Positions 17,016-25,646 of a DNA stretch of 64,000 nucleotides are shown piece by piece. This DNA is from Actinophytocola sp035995025 (lineage in GTDB: Bacteria > Actinomycetota > Actinomycetes > Mycobacteriales > Pseudonocardiaceae). The position numbers and the translations under genes were made by a program. Below the pieces are notes generated by a model. That model saw only the letters and a program-made list of their open reading frames with translations, ran no database searches and was not told where the DNA came from. How positions within the stretch are numbered: position 1 is the first letter of the stretch; every line of letters starts with the position of its first letter. Location of the stretch: assembly GCA_035995025.1 (NCBI GenBank), contig DASYKY010000101.1, positions 62,001 through 126,000 of the forward strand, in the 5' to 3' direction.

Positions 17016-18686
17016 ATGTCTGAGCGAGGACAGACCGGGCGCCTGGTGGGCGGACGGTTCGAGCTGCTGGCGCGGCTGGGCAGCGGCGGCATGGGGACGG
17101 TTTGGCGCGCCCGCGACCTGGGCCTGCACCGCGAGGTCGCCATCAAGGAAGTGCGCCCCGCCGACGCCGCGCTGTACGAGAACAACCCCGCGCTGGCCGC
17201 CCAGCAGCGGGAACGCGTGCTGCGCGAGTCACGGGCGCTCGCCCGGCTGCAGCACCCGAACGTCGTGTCGATCTACCAGATCATCGAGTCCGAGGACTCG
17301 CCGTACCCGTGGATCGTCATGGAGCTGGTCCGCGGCACGTCGCTCGACGCCCGGCTGAGCGAAAGCGCGCTCAGCCCGGCCGAGGCGGCCCGCATCGGGC
17401 GCGACGTGCTCGGCGCGCTGCGCGCGGCGCACGCGGCCGGCATCCTGCATCGCGACGTCAAGCCCGGCAACGTGCTGCTGCGACCGGACGGCAGCGCCGT
17501 GCTCACCGACTTCGGCATCGCGGCCATGCACGACTCCGCCACGCTGACGGCGACCGGCGAGGTGATCGGCTCCCCGGAGTACATCGCCCCGGAACGGCTG
17601 CACGGCGACGAGACGCAGACGTCGTCGGACTTCTGGTCGCTCGCGATGCTCCTGTACGTGGCCGTCGAGGGCTACCACCCGCTGCGCCGCGCGAGCACGA
17701 TGGCCACGCTCGCCGCCGTGATGACCGAGCCGGTCCCGCCGCCGCGGCGGGCGGGCGCGCTCGGCCCCGCCCTCAGCGCGGTCCTCGTCCCCGACCCGGC
17801 CACCCGGCCCACCGGCGAACAGCTCGAGCGGATGCTCACGGCCGCCGAGCACGGGGCGGCCGTGCCGCCCGGACCGCCCACCCCGCCAGGTCCCGCCTTC
17901 CCGTCCCAGCCCAGCGGTCCGCAGTACCCACCCAGTGGTCCGCAGTACCCGCCCAGCGGTCCGCAGTACCAGCAGTACCCCGCCTACCAGCAGGCCGACC
18001 CGGGCCCGCGTCCCTACCCGGCCCCGGCACCCGCCCGCAAGCGCGTCCGCGTCGCGGCCGTGCTGTTCTCGCTGACCGCCGTCGTGCTGGTCGCCGCGGT
18101 CGCACTGCTGCTCGCCCGCACGCTCGGCAACGGCGACGACCCGTCGACCACCGGCTCGGGCTCCCAGGGCACGCAGATCGTCACCCTGCCCAAGGTCGAC
18201 GTGCCCGCCACGCCGCCGACGACGACCCCCACGCTCGGGCCGCCGGAGGACCTCCTCACGCCGGCGGGCGCGCGCAAGGCGGTCTCCTCGCTGAGCAAGG
18301 TGATGGGCGGCTCGAAGGTGTCCGACCTTGACCTCTACCCCGACCACGCGTCGGCGACCGCGCCCGCCAAGGCGGTGAAGGACGGCTTCGACAACTTCGA
18401 GTACCGCAACGGCACCGCCACCCGCGAGGGGCCGGACACGGTGGACACCGACCGCGCGGTGCTCGACCTCGACAAGGTCAACTGGGACGCGCTGCCGGGG
18501 TTGTGGAAGCGCGCGGAGAAGGACCTGGGCATCGACAAGCCCACCCTGCGCTACGTGGTCGTGGACACCGACATCATCGACGGCACCCCGTCGCTGAAGC
18601 TCTACCTCGCCGACGACTACGGCGGCGCGTACCTGCTCGCGAACCTCGCCGGCAAGGTGATCGAGCTGTTCCCCCGCGAGGGCTGA
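17016..18686 (+). CDS. Transmembrane Ser/Thr protein kinase (PknB-like)
   Basis: The 556-residue protein has an N-terminal eukaryotic-like kinase domain (residues about 10-280): P-loop GSGGMGTVW, VAIKEV Lys, HRDVKPGN catalytic loop, DFG metal loop and SPEYIAPERL. A Pro/Gln/Tyr-rich linker contains three PSGPQYP-type repeats, followed by a single transmembrane helix at about 345-368 and an extracellular domain of about 190 residues with no PASTA or other sensor repeat I recognise. The ATG at 17016 fits a leaderless message and removes a non-kinase N-terminal extension of the longer frame. The partner and signal are unknown; it lies alone between gcl and a small membrane-protein gene. Confidence 0.93.
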   Translation: MSERGQTGRLVGGRFELLARLGSGGMGTVWRARDLGLHREVAIKEVRPADAALYENNPALAAQQRERVLRESRALARLQHPNVVSIYQIIESEDSPYPWIVMELVRGTSLDARLSESALSPAEAARIGRDVLGALRAAHAAGILHRDVKPGNVLLRPDGSAVLTDFGIAAMHDSATLTATGEVIGSPEYIAPERLHGDETQTSSDFWSLAMLLYVAVEGYHPLRRASTMATLAAVMTEPVPPPRRAGALGPALSAVLVPDPATRPTGEQLERMLTAAEHGAAVPPGPPTPPGPAFPSQPSGPQYPPSGPQYPPSGPQYQQYPAYQQADPGPRPYPAPAPARKRVRVAAVLFSLTAVVLVAAVALLLARTLGNGDDPSTTGSGSQGTQIVTLPKVDVPATPPTTTPTLGPPEDLLTPAGARKAVSSLSKVMGGSKVSDLDLYPDHASATAPAKAVKDGFDNFEYRNGTATREGPDTVDTDRAVLDLDKVNWDALPGLWKRAEKDLGIDKPTLRYVVVDTDIIDGTPSLKLYLADDYGGAYLLANLAGKVIELFPREG

Positions 18687-18799
18687 GCCGCACGCGGTCC
18701 GCTCGAGCCGCCCTGGAAGCAGAGCCGCAGACGGTTGCCGCGAGGCAAGATCGTCACCTTCACTGCGAGGGCACCACGAGACCGCGAGGGAGTGCCCGC

Positions 18800-19249
18800 A
18801 TGACGCTCGCCACCACCGGTTCCTGGCTGATGCTCGCCGCGGGCGGCCTGTTCTCCGGCGGCATCCTGGTCGTCGCCATCGAGCGCACGAACCTGTGGCG
18901 GCGGATGCCGGTCGAGCAGTACGCGGTCGACTTCCGCCGGTCGCTGGCCCGGGTCGACCCGATGCTGCCGGCCCTGGGCGCGCTGACCTGTGCCGGTGCG
19001 CTGCTGTTCGCCCTCAACACCGCGGGCCGCCCCGCGACGCTGACGTGGGTCGCGGTCGCCCTGCTCGGCGTGATCATCGTCAGCTCGCTGATCGTGGCCG
19101 AGCCCATCAACGCCCGCTTCCGCCGCGTCCCGGAAGGCACGACACCCGATGGCGCCGACCGGCTCCGCATCGTGTGGCGGCGGTTCCACTACGGCCGCAC
19201 CGCGCTGGGCATCGCCGCGTTCGCCTGCATCATCGGCGCGGTCACGTAG
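18800..19249 (+). CDS. DUF1772 (anthrone-oxygenase-like) membrane protein
   Basis: The 149-residue integral membrane protein has four predicted helices (about 4-25, 52-70, 78-98, 130-148). The ERTNLWRRMPVEQYAVDFRRSL loop, EPINARFR after helix 3 and WRRFHYGRTALGIAAF before helix 4 are the DUF1772 pattern. Some members act in oxidations of aromatic polyketides, but most are unassigned, so no reaction is claimed. GAGGGAGTGCCCGC precedes the ATG at 18800, giving a reasonable ribosome site. It appears to be a single-gene unit. Confidence 0.8.
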   Translation: MTLATTGSWLMLAAGGLFSGGILVVAIERTNLWRRMPVEQYAVDFRRSLARVDPMLPALGALTCAGALLFALNTAGRPATLTWVAVALLGVIIVSSLIVAEPINARFRRVPEGTTPDGADRLRIVWRRFHYGRTALGIAAFACIIGAVT

Positions 19250-19250
19250 G

Positions 19251-19280
19251 TTTCGACCGGTTTCGACCGGTTTCGACCGG
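19251..19280. repeat. Three exact copies of TTTCGACCGG
   Basis: The decamer occurs three times head to tail immediately after the DUF1772 gene stop, in the short gap before a convergent gene. The copies show no dyad symmetry that would make a terminator. Confidence 0.85.
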
Positions 19281-19299
19281 CGACCGCGCGGTTCGGCGG

Positions 19300-19881
19300 T
19301 CAGCGCACGCGGTAGCGCAGGTGCAGTACGTGCTGTGCGAGGTCCGCGACGTCCGGCGTCGGCAGGCTGCGGACCAGCTCGAGCTCGACGTAGCCGGCGG
19401 GCAGGTTGTCGAACAGCCGCCGTCCCTGCCCGAGCAGGACCGGGACGACGTGCAGCTCCAGCTCGTCGACCTCGCCGGCCAGCAGCAGCGCCTGCCCCGC
19501 CCCGGCGCCGTGCACCAACACGGCCGCGTCCCCGGCCGCATCGCGGGCCAGCGTGGCGCACTCGCGCACGTCGGTCACGAAGCGGACGTTCGCCGGCGGC
19601 GGGTCGTCCGGGACGTGGTGTGACAGCACGAAGATCGGCACGCCGTCGTGGTGGTCGCCCTGCCAGCCGCCGGCCAGTTCGTAGGTGCGGCGGCCGGCCA
19701 GGACGGCGCGGGTCGCCAGCGCCTCGGCGTACACCTCGCCGCTGGGCCCCGGTTCGTCGCGCAGGTCGAGCCAGTTGAACAGGCGGAACCCGCCCTCGCC
19801 CAGCGGCGCGTCCGGGCCGTCGCCCGGCCCGGTGACGAAGCCGTCGAGAGACAGCGTCATGTCCAGCCTGACGACCGCCAT
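19300..19881 (-). CDS. RibD C-terminal / dihydrofolate reductase-family protein
   Basis: The 193-residue protein belongs to the RibD_C/DHFR-like reductases common as stand-alone genes in actinobacteria: N-terminal VVRLDMTLSLDGFVTGPGD, the AVLAGRRTYE loop, PIFVLSH and the cofactor-side LVHGAGAGQALL, then LDELELHVVPVLLGQGRRLF. It should bind NADPH; the substrate is unknown, and the riboflavin or folate pathway is not implied. ATG 19881 overlaps the stop of the upstream membrane-protein gene (ATGA), so the two form a transcriptional pair. Confidence 0.85.
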   Translation of the reverse strand: MAVVRLDMTLSLDGFVTGPGDGPDAPLGEGGFRLFNWLDLRDEPGPSGEVYAEALATRAVLAGRRTYELAGGWQGDHHDGVPIFVLSHHVPDDPPPANVRFVTDVRECATLARDAAGDAAVLVHGAGAGQALLLAGEVDELELHVVPVLLGQGRRLFDNLPAGYVELELVRSLPTPDVADLAQHVLHLRYRVR

Positions 19882-20366
19882 CAGCTCTTGTGCCGCCCGC
19901 GGGACGGCTGGCCCTGGTTCTTGCTGCGGGACGCCTGGCCCGGCTGCCTGATGTGGCCCGGATGCCTGGTGACGAGGGGCGACTGCCGGCGGCCGACCGC
20001 GATCAGCTCCGCGGTGGACTCGAGCAGCGGCTCGGCGTTCGCCGGCGAGCGGCTGCCGCGCACCCACACGACGGCCAGCCACACCCCGGTGCCGGCGGCC
20101 AGGCCCAGCACGATCCAGAGCCAGAAGGGCGGCCCGCTGTCCGGCAGCGGGTCCTTGTGCCGGACGGGCGGCGGGCCCGGCGCCGGCAGCAGTGGCTGTT
20201 CCCCCGCACCCGCGGACGGTCCCCCTGGAGCGCCCGTGGCGGTCGGCGCCGCGGGCGCGGTGCCCGGCTGGTCGGCGGACACGTCCGCCGCCGCGTTCGA
20301 TAACGCCCCCAACAGCACGAACAGGGCGAAGGCGACGACGGAGACCAGGCGTTTCAAGCTAGGCAT
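19881..20366 (-). CDS. Small secreted/membrane protein with Pro-rich extracellular segment
   Basis: No family is recognised. The 161-residue protein begins with a signal sequence (MPSLKRLVSVVAFALFVLLGALSNAAA), continues with about 55 residues rich in Ala, Pro and Gly, then a second transmembrane helix (PPFWLWIVLGLAAGTGVWLAVVWV split across about 88-110) and a basic cytoplasmic tail ending SRGRHKS. It is thus a type-I-like membrane protein. ATG 20366 is chosen because it opens the signal peptide; the longer frame upstream is polar and unlike a coding start. Translational coupling with the RibD-like gene is likely. Confidence 0.6.
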   Translation of the reverse strand: MPSLKRLVSVVAFALFVLLGALSNAAADVSADQPGTAPAAPTATGAPGGPSAGAGEQPLLPAPGPPPVRHKDPLPDSGPPFWLWIVLGLAAGTGVWLAVVWVRGSRSPANAEPLLESTAELIAVGRRQSPLVTRHPGHIRQPGQASRSKNQGQPSRGRHKS

Positions 20367-20626
20367 GCGGTCCAATCGATTAGTCCCCCCAAGATCACAC
20401 GGCCGATCCACCTCACCGTTAGGTACGGATCCGGACATCCAATGGTTCGACTCGTGTTCACGAACTGTTAGCACAGATCCCTGCGAGCTCCGCCGTCGCC
20501 GCGCGGGCGGCCACGAAATCAGCGGGCCCATCATCGGCGCGGCCGGGCACTGAAAGTACTAGTGCGGCCGGCAACACGGTTCGGCGGGTGACGCGATCTA
20601 CGACGGGCAGGCCGCGGGCTGACGGC

Positions 20627-20796
20627 TCATCCGCCGACGAGGGCGGTGACGAGCTGCTCGAGGTGCCCGCGGGTGGCTCGCCGACCGCAGCCCCCTTCGT
20701 GGCGCAGCTGGGCCCAGGTGCGGACGTCGGGCGCGATGCTCAGCAGCCGCACGAGCCGCTCAGCACCGAGCGCCTGCGGGCGGCCGTGCCCCGGGG
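20627..20796 (-). pseudogene. Isolated C-terminal gene fragment
   Basis: The minus frame encodes about 55 residues ending at a TGA (20629-20627) with a helical, protein-like sequence (ALGAERLVRLLSIAPDV, RATRGHLEQLVTALVGG) reminiscent of the end of a bacterial transcription regulator. There is no start or N-terminal part; upstream the sequence passes into an unrelated remnant. The rest of the 506-nt stretch 20367-20872 shows no intact gene, only this fragment and a possible plus-strand one. Confidence 0.4.
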
Positions 20797-20862
20797 AAGT
20801 TCGCCGACGCCGCGCTCACCCTGGTACGCAACGGCGAACTCGCGGCACATCGGACGGTCTAG
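20797..20862 (+). pseudogene. Short 3' remnant of an unidentified gene
   Basis: A plus-strand frame encodes about 20 residues (KFADAALTLVRNGELAAHRTV) ending in TAG at 20860-20862. It looks like the C-terminus of an enzyme but no start or body remains, and it abuts the fragment on the other strand. The call rests only on protein-like composition. Confidence 0.25.
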
Positions 20863-20872
20863 CCCCGCGGCG

Positions 20873-22018
20873 TCACACCGGCGGGCGGCCCTGGTAGGCC
20901 CGGCCGACCATCGTGACGAAGCGGTGCACGGCGTCCTCGTTGGGCGCGAACGGGCCCGGCCGGAAGTGCGGCGACGCGAGCCCGCGCTGCACGGACTCGC
21001 ACGCCGCCCAGTCCTGCCGGTTGGTCCGGTCCCAGAACTCCACGGCATGACCGGCGTCGCCCGCCTCCTGCGGCACCAGCCACGAGCACTCGACGTGCGT
21101 CGTGTCCGGACCGGCCGGGCGCAGCCGGTGGGTCATCACGTAGTCGGGGTGCAGCGACAGCAGCAGATCCGGGAACAGCGCCAGGTACAGCACCCGCCGT
21201 CTGTCCACTTCGGGCAGAAAGACGCCGGAGGAGCGCCCGTCGAGCGACATGGTCTCGGCACCGTCGCGCAGGTCCATGACCCCGCCGACCCACGCGCCCG
21301 GCAGGTCGTAGTTGTCGCCGCTGGCCGGCGGGGAAACCGCGCACAGCTCGGGATGGATGTGCGGGCAGTGGTAGCACTCGTGGTAGTTCTCGACGAGGAC
21401 CTTCCAGTTGGCGCGCACGTCGTACTCGTGCCGCGCGGCCGTCCGGAGGCGTTGCGGCGCATAGGGTGCGACCAGGTCGGCGAGCCCGCCGAGGTACTCG
21501 GCGAACGGCGCAGCGTCGCCGGTGCCGTTGACGAACACCCAGCCGTGCCAGACCTCGACCGGCAGCGGCACGAGCCCGTGGTCGCCCCGCTCGAACCCGG
21601 ACACGTCGTGCAGCCGGGGCGCGGCGCGCAGCGCGCCGTCCAGCCCGTAGGTCCACGCGTGGTACGGGCACACCACCACCGGCTTCGCCGACGTGCCGCC
21701 CGCGGGCAGCAGCTCGTGGCCGCGGTGGCGGCAGGTGTTGGCCAGCGCCGCAACTCCCGGGCCGCCGTCGCGGGTCAGCAGCACGGGGACGTCCCCGGCC
21801 AGCACGCCCCGCTGGGTGACGCCGTCGCCGAGCAGCTCGTCCAGGCGGCCCAGGCAGCTCCACGTCCCGGCGAACAGGTGGCGAAGCTCCCAGGCCAGCA
21901 CCTCGGGCGAGGTGTAGGCGCACGCCGGCAACATGGTCGACGCACCGAACGGCCGAAGCGACCGCTCCAGGTCCCCGGCCGGCACGGGCGCCGGCACCCA
22001 CGTGGCGGAGGAAGGCAT
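20873..22018 (-). CDS. Rieske aromatic ring-hydroxylating oxygenase, alpha subunit type
   Basis: The 381-residue protein has an N-terminal Rieske domain with cluster ligands Cys96/His98 (NTCRHRGHE) and Cys117/His120 (VVCPYHAW), and a C-terminal catalytic domain with the non-haem iron motif in ENYHECYHCPHIHPEL plus a later Asp in the DRTNRQDW region. It would accept electrons from a separate reductase, not seen here. It resembles oxygenases of quaternary amines or aromatics; the substrate is open. MPSSATW at 22018 is the probable start, but the frame stays open upstream for 213 codons into a LuxR remnant with no stop between, and only a weak ribosome site is seen. Expression as a fusion cannot be excluded. 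Confidence 0.85.
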   Translation of the reverse strand: MPSSATWVPAPVPAGDLERSLRPFGASTMLPACAYTSPEVLAWELRHLFAGTWSCLGRLDELLGDGVTQRGVLAGDVPVLLTRDGGPGVAALANTCRHRGHELLPAGGTSAKPVVVCPYHAWTYGLDGALRAAPRLHDVSGFERGDHGLVPLPVEVWHGWVFVNGTGDAAPFAEYLGGLADLVAPYAPQRLRTAARHEYDVRANWKVLVENYHECYHCPHIHPELCAVSPPASGDNYDLPGAWVGGVMDLRDGAETMSLDGRSSGVFLPEVDRRRVLYLALFPDLLLSLHPDYVMTHRLRPAGPDTTHVECSWLVPQEAGDAGHAVEFWDRTNRQDWAACESVQRGLASPHFRPGPFAPNEDAVHRFVTMVGRAYQGRPPV

Positions 22019-22452
22019 GCCCCGACGGTAGCTCCCGGGTGGCGCTACCGGCCGCGCTGCGGGTACCGACGTCGCGAGTGCCGCCGGAAGCTCGCCGCGG
22101 GCGGTGATGCCGAGTCTGGGGAAGATGCGGTACAGGTGGGTGCTGATCGTGCGGTGGGACAGGAACAGCCGCTGGCCGATCTCCCGGTTCGACAGGCCCT
22201 GTGCGGCCAGGTGGGCGATCTGGAGCTCCTGCGCGGTCAACCGGTCGCGGGCCGCCGGGTCGCGGCGCCTGCTCGACTCCCCCGACGCGCGGAGCTCGCG
22301 GCGGGCGCGCTCGTTCCACGACATGCGGCCGAGCTGGGCGAGGGCGACGGTGACGGTGACGGTGACCTTGCCGCCCGCGGCCAGGCCCAGCTGCTCGGCG
22401 CGGGCGGCGCCACGCTCCGCGGTCTCGGCGTCGCCGCGCATGCCGGCGACCA
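22019..22452 (-). pseudogene. LuxR-type HTH remnant (C-terminus of a large regulator) fused in frame to the Rieske gene
   Basis: The frame encodes a segment starting around VVAGMRGDAETAERGAARAE and containing a complete GerE-type DNA-binding domain (RLTAQELQIAHLAAQGLSNRE, then RLFLSHRTISTHLYRIFPRLGI). In relatives this is the tail of a 900-residue ATPase regulator; the NTPase and TPR parts are absent. Upstream it joins, in frame, the middle of an alpha/beta-hydrolase. Downstream no stop precedes the Rieske start, so the regulator's own stop is lost too. A GACGGT triplet repeat (TVTVTVT) lies within it. It is best read as a deletion relic. Confidence 0.65.
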
Positions 22453-22857
22453 CGGCGAACGGACGCTGGCTGACGGCAAGGACCTCGGTGATCTCCGTGG
22501 GCACGTCGGCCGCGAACGCCTCCCGGTACAGCTCGGGCGCGATCGTCAGCTCGACGGCCGTCTCACCGTCGGGCAGCGGGTACCGGCTCGGCCGGACGGC
22601 GCCGACGAGCGGCGTGTCGCCGAACCGGGCGAAGATCTCGGCGAACGACTCGCCCACGTCGAGGCAGAGCGCCGCGACGTAGGTTGACGAAGGCGGCGAC
22701 GTACTCGGCGTCCTGTGCCAGTCCGCGCAGCGGGTTCGCCGGTGCCAGCACGGGGACCGCGGGCCTGCAGGTCCTTGACGACCGGGCCCCAGAAGGAGGC
22801 GTCGGCGAAGCCACCGTGGACGAGCACCACCGTGGGGATGTCGGGGGAGTCGGTCAT
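22453..22857 (-). pseudogene. Alpha/beta-hydrolase pseudogene with frameshift and deletions
   Basis: The gene begins well (ATG 22857 after AGAGGAAG; TVVLVHGGFADASFWGPVVKDLQARG) but loses frame near 22760 in a run of four C residues. The next frame gives PVLAPANPLRGLAQDAEYVAAFVN, then at about 22685 jumps to a third frame with YVAALCLDVGESFAEIF. The region that should hold the nucleophile elbow GHSYGG is absent. The third frame continues to SQRPFA and merges with the LuxR remnant; the C-terminal third with the catalytic His is missing. Three lesions make function impossible. Confidence 0.8.
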
Positions 22858-22968
22858 GTTCTTCCTCTTCTCGCGGTGAGCGGACGCCTCGAAGCTAGGC
22901 GGCGCCGCCCCCGGCTCGCGTGCGTCAGGTGACTGAACCGGCCCGCGCGATGACGTACGTCGCCGTCA

Positions 22969-23001
22969 CGTCAGCGGCTCGTCAGCGGCACGTCAGCGGC
23001 T
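22969..23001. repeat. Three tandem 11-mers CGTCAGCGGCT/A
   Basis: CGTCAGCGGCT, CGTCAGCGGCA and CGTCAGCGGCT lie head to tail and overlap the last codons and stop of the TetR gene. The C-terminal residues of the regulator (SRTSR) derive from the repeat edge, so repeat slippage may have moved its stop. Confidence 0.8.
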
Positions 23002-23598
23002 CGTCCGGGACGACCGTGGCGCTGGGCCGGGCCGCCTTTCGGTCAGCGTCAGCAGTTCGCGCAGCACGTCCGCCGAGATGTCGGTGAGCGAGCGCTTCTC
23101 GCCGTCCCGGATCCACTGCCCGAACGCGATCCCGAACACCGCGATGCCGATCTCCGCGGCGATGGTGGCCTCGAGGTCGTCGACGCCGCGCGCCCGCAAC
23201 GCGTCCGCGAGCAGCGCGGCGATGCCGGCGAGCTTGTGCAGTTCGCGTTCCTGCAGCGGCCGGTTCTTGTCGATCACGGCCTGCCGCGTGCGGGAGTGGG
23301 GACGGCGCTCGTCCGGGAAGAGGGTGGCCGCGGAGTCGACGGCCGCGGCGGCGACCTCGATCGGCGGCGCATCCGACGGCGCGGCGGCCACGCCGTCGAG
23401 GAACGCCTGCACGAGCCGGTCCTGGCCGTGGAAGAGAACCTCGCGCTTGTCGCTGAAGTGACGGAAGAACGTCCGCTCGGTCAGGCCGACGGACTGGGCG
23501 ATCTCCGTGGCGGTGGTCTGCTCGAACCCGCGCGAGGCGAACAGTTCGAGGGCCGCCTGCTGCAGCCGTTCCGGAGCTCCCGGTGCCCAACGCGCCAT
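22993..23598 (-). CDS. TetR-family regulator
   Basis: This 201-residue repressor-type protein has an N-terminal TetR HTH (residues about 8-55: RLQQAALELFASRGFEQTTA, TEIAQSVGLTERTFFRHFSDK) and an all-helical ligand domain with a LTDISADVLREL C-terminal helix. The wFRHF signature at the end of the HTH is canonical. It is divergent from an SDR epimerase gene 107 nt away with palindromic sites between them, so it probably represses itself and that gene. The inducer is unknown. Confidence 0.9.
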   Translation of the reverse strand: MARWAPGAPERLQQAALELFASRGFEQTTATEIAQSVGLTERTFFRHFSDKREVLFHGQDRLVQAFLDGVAAAPSDAPPIEVAAAAVDSAATLFPDERRPHSRTRQAVIDKNRPLQERELHKLAGIAALLADALRARGVDDLEATIAAEIGIAVFGIAFGQWIRDGEKRSLTDISADVLRELLTLTERRPGPAPRSSRTSR

Positions 23599-23623
23599 GC
23601 TGTCGAGTGTAGGTGATGACAGG

Positions 23624-23666
23624 TACTGACTTGACGTGTACGGTGACGTCAGTAGCTGACGTCAGT
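23624..23666. promoter_or_regulatory. Palindromic operator region of the TetR/SDR divergon
   Basis: Two TGACGTCA palindromes (23644-23651 and 23657-23664) stand 13 nt apart in TGACGTCAGTAGCTGACGTC. TACTGAC (23624-23630) is the inverted copy of GTCAGTA (23648-23654). Such dyads between divergent tetR and target genes are typical TetR operators; binding is inferred. Confidence 0.55.
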
Positions 23667-23705
23667 TGCTGCCATCACCGAGAGACACCAGCAGGGAGAT
23701 CACTC

Positions 23706-24602
23706 ATGCACGTCTTCGTCACCGGAGCCTCCGGGTGGATCGGCTCCGCCACGGTCGACGAGCTGCTCGCCGCCGGCCACGACGTCACCGGGCTGGCCAG
23801 GTCCGACGCGTCCGCCGCGGCCATCGAGGCGAAGGGCGCCCGGGTCCGCCGCGGCGACCTCGACGACCTCGACACCATCCGCGCCGCCACCGAGTCGGCG
23901 GAGGCCGTCGTCCACCTCGCGAACAAGCACGACTTCTCGAACCCGGCCGTCTCGAACGCGGCCGAGCGAGCCGCCGTCCAGACCATCGGCGACACGCTCG
24001 CCGGTACCGGCCGGCCGTTCCTGCTCGCATCGGGCGTCGCGACCCTCGCCGACGGCCGGCCCGCCACGGAGGCCGACGCGTCGCCGCACCACGGCCCGGA
24101 CTCGCCGCGCGGCGGCAGCGAGAACCTCGCGCTGGAGTTCGCCGACCGCGGTGTCCACGCCGTGAGCGTGCGCTTCGCGCCGACCGTGCACGGCACCCTC
24201 GACCACGGGTTCATCGCGGCCATCGGCGCCGTCGCGCGGCGGCGGGGCGTGTCCGGCTATCCCGGCGACGGCACCAACCGCTGGGCCGCGGTGCACCGGT
24301 CCGACGCCGCCCGCCTGGTCGCGCTCGGCCTCGCGAAGGCTCCCGCGGGCTCCCGCCTGCACGCGATCGCCGAGGAGGGCGTCCCCACCCGCGAGATCGC
24401 GGAGGCGATCGGCCGCGCGTACGACCTGCCGGTCGCATCCGTCGCCGCCGGCGACGTCGCGGAGCACTTCGGGTGGATCGGCACCTTCTTCGCCATGGAG
24501 ATGTCGGCGACGAGCATCGGGACGCGCGAGCTCCTCGGCTGGACGCCGACCGGCCCCGGCCTCGTCGCGGACATCGACGCGGGCGCGTACCCGGCGCGGT
24601 GA
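23706..24602 (+). CDS. NAD-dependent epimerase/dehydratase-like SDR
   Basis: The 298-residue extended/atypical SDR has the Rossmann motif VTGASGWIGSATV and a second-strand ARSDASA, suggesting NADP preference by the Arg-Ser after beta2. Instead of the usual YxxxK it shows PHHGPDSPRGGSENLAL, so a classical Tyr-Lys pair is not evident; relatives annotated as 3-beta-HSD-like or NAD-dependent epimerases share this pattern. Downstream are HGTLDHGFI and WAAVHRSDAARL. ATG 23706 follows GGGAG by 8 nt. It is divergent from, and probably controlled by, the TetR gene. Confidence 0.85.
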   Translation: MHVFVTGASGWIGSATVDELLAAGHDVTGLARSDASAAAIEAKGARVRRGDLDDLDTIRAATESAEAVVHLANKHDFSNPAVSNAAERAAVQTIGDTLAGTGRPFLLASGVATLADGRPATEADASPHHGPDSPRGGSENLALEFADRGVHAVSVRFAPTVHGTLDHGFIAAIGAVARRRGVSGYPGDGTNRWAAVHRSDAARLVALGLAKAPAGSRLHAIAEEGVPTREIAEAIGRAYDLPVASVAAGDVAEHFGWIGTFFAMEMSATSIGTRELLGWTPTGPGLVADIDAGAYPAR

Positions 24603-24680
24603 GGGCCGGGCGGGCGATGCGGGTGGATCTGCCAGTGGTCGCCTGCTAACCGAGGGTCGCCACGACGCGACCGGGCGGGT

Positions 24681-24686
24681 TACCGT
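24681..24686 (+). promoter_or_regulatory. -10 hexamer TACCGT for leaderless start at 24693
   Basis: TACCGT fits TANNNT and ends 6 nt before the GTG at 24693. Confidence 0.45.
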
Positions 24687-24692
24687 CGGACG

Positions 24693-25646
24693 GTGCTGGA
24701 GCGGCAGGTGGTCGACGCGGTCGCGGCGCAGCTGGGCGCGCTGGCCGAGTCGACCCCGCGAACGCTCACCGAGTTGGTCGGCACCGCCACCGGGGCGACC
24801 GGCTGCGCGCTGACGGTCGCCGGCGAGCGGTACCAGTGGGGCGAGGGTCCCGGCACCTGGTTCGAGCACCCCGTCACCTACGACTGCGAGCAGCAGGGCG
24901 TGCTCGCGATCACGCCGGAGTCCGCCGCCGGGCCGCTGGCGGCCGTCGCCGCGCTGCTGGGCGCGCCGGTCGCCGTGGCACGCCTGGAGATCGAGACCGA
25001 CCGGCTGCGGCGCGAGGGCGACGCCGCGGCGCGGGAGCTGAGCGACGACCGGTGGCGCGCCGCGGCGGAGATGGAGCAGGAGCGTCGCGGCCTCGAACGC
25101 GACCTGCACGACGGCGCCCAGCACCACCTCGTCGCGCTGCGGATGTCGCTGGCCCTCGTCGAGCACGCCATCGCCACCGGCGGCGGCACCGAGGAGCGGG
25201 TGGACAAGCTGCTGGAGCGCCTGGACGGCGCCGAGCGCGTGCTCCTCGACACGGCCGCGGGCGTGCTGCCGGTGGCGCTGGTCAGCGACGGGCTCGCGGC
25301 GGCGCTCACCGCGGAGCTCGCGAGCCACGCCGACGTCACCCTCGACATCGCGGAGCTCCGCCGCCGCTACCCCGCCGTCGTCGAGTCGACCGTGTACTTC
25401 ACCTGCCTGGAGGCGGTCAACAACGCGCACAAGCACGCGCAGGGCGCGCGCATCACCGTGAGCGTGCGGGACAGCTACCGCGGCCTCGAGTTCTCGGTGA
25501 CCGACACCGGCCCCGGCTTCGACGTCTCGGCCGCCACCTCGGGACTGCGCAACCTGACCGTGCGGGCCGCCGACGTCGGCGGCACGGTGGCGGTCGACTC
25601 GATGCCGGGCCAGGGCACGGAGGTCAGCGGGTTCGTTCCGCTGTGA
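24693..25646 (+). CDS. Cytosolic NarL-type sensor histidine kinase
   Basis: The protein has 317 residues. The N-terminal part (1-100) is GAF-like without a membrane segment; a HisKA_3 dimerisation domain follows, with the phospho-acceptor His in RRGLERDLHDGAQHHL (about 138), then a HATPase_c domain with N box EAVNNAHKHA and G box DTGPGFD. All catalytic elements are present, unlike its two neighbours. The GTG start fits a leaderless promoter. Its 3' end overlaps the convergent degenerate kinase gene by 23 nt. The response regulator at 27439-28101 is the obvious partner candidate. Confidence 0.85.
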   Translation: MLERQVVDAVAAQLGALAESTPRTLTELVGTATGATGCALTVAGERYQWGEGPGTWFEHPVTYDCEQQGVLAITPESAAGPLAAVAALLGAPVAVARLEIETDRLRREGDAAARELSDDRWRAAAEMEQERRGLERDLHDGAQHHLVALRMSLALVEHAIATGGGTEERVDKLLERLDGAERVLLDTAAGVLPVALVSDGLAAALTAELASHADVTLDIAELRRRYPAVVESTVYFTCLEAVNNAHKHAQGARITVSVRDSYRGLEFSVTDTGPGFDVSAATSGLRNLTVRAADVGGTVAVDSMPGQGTEVSGFVPL

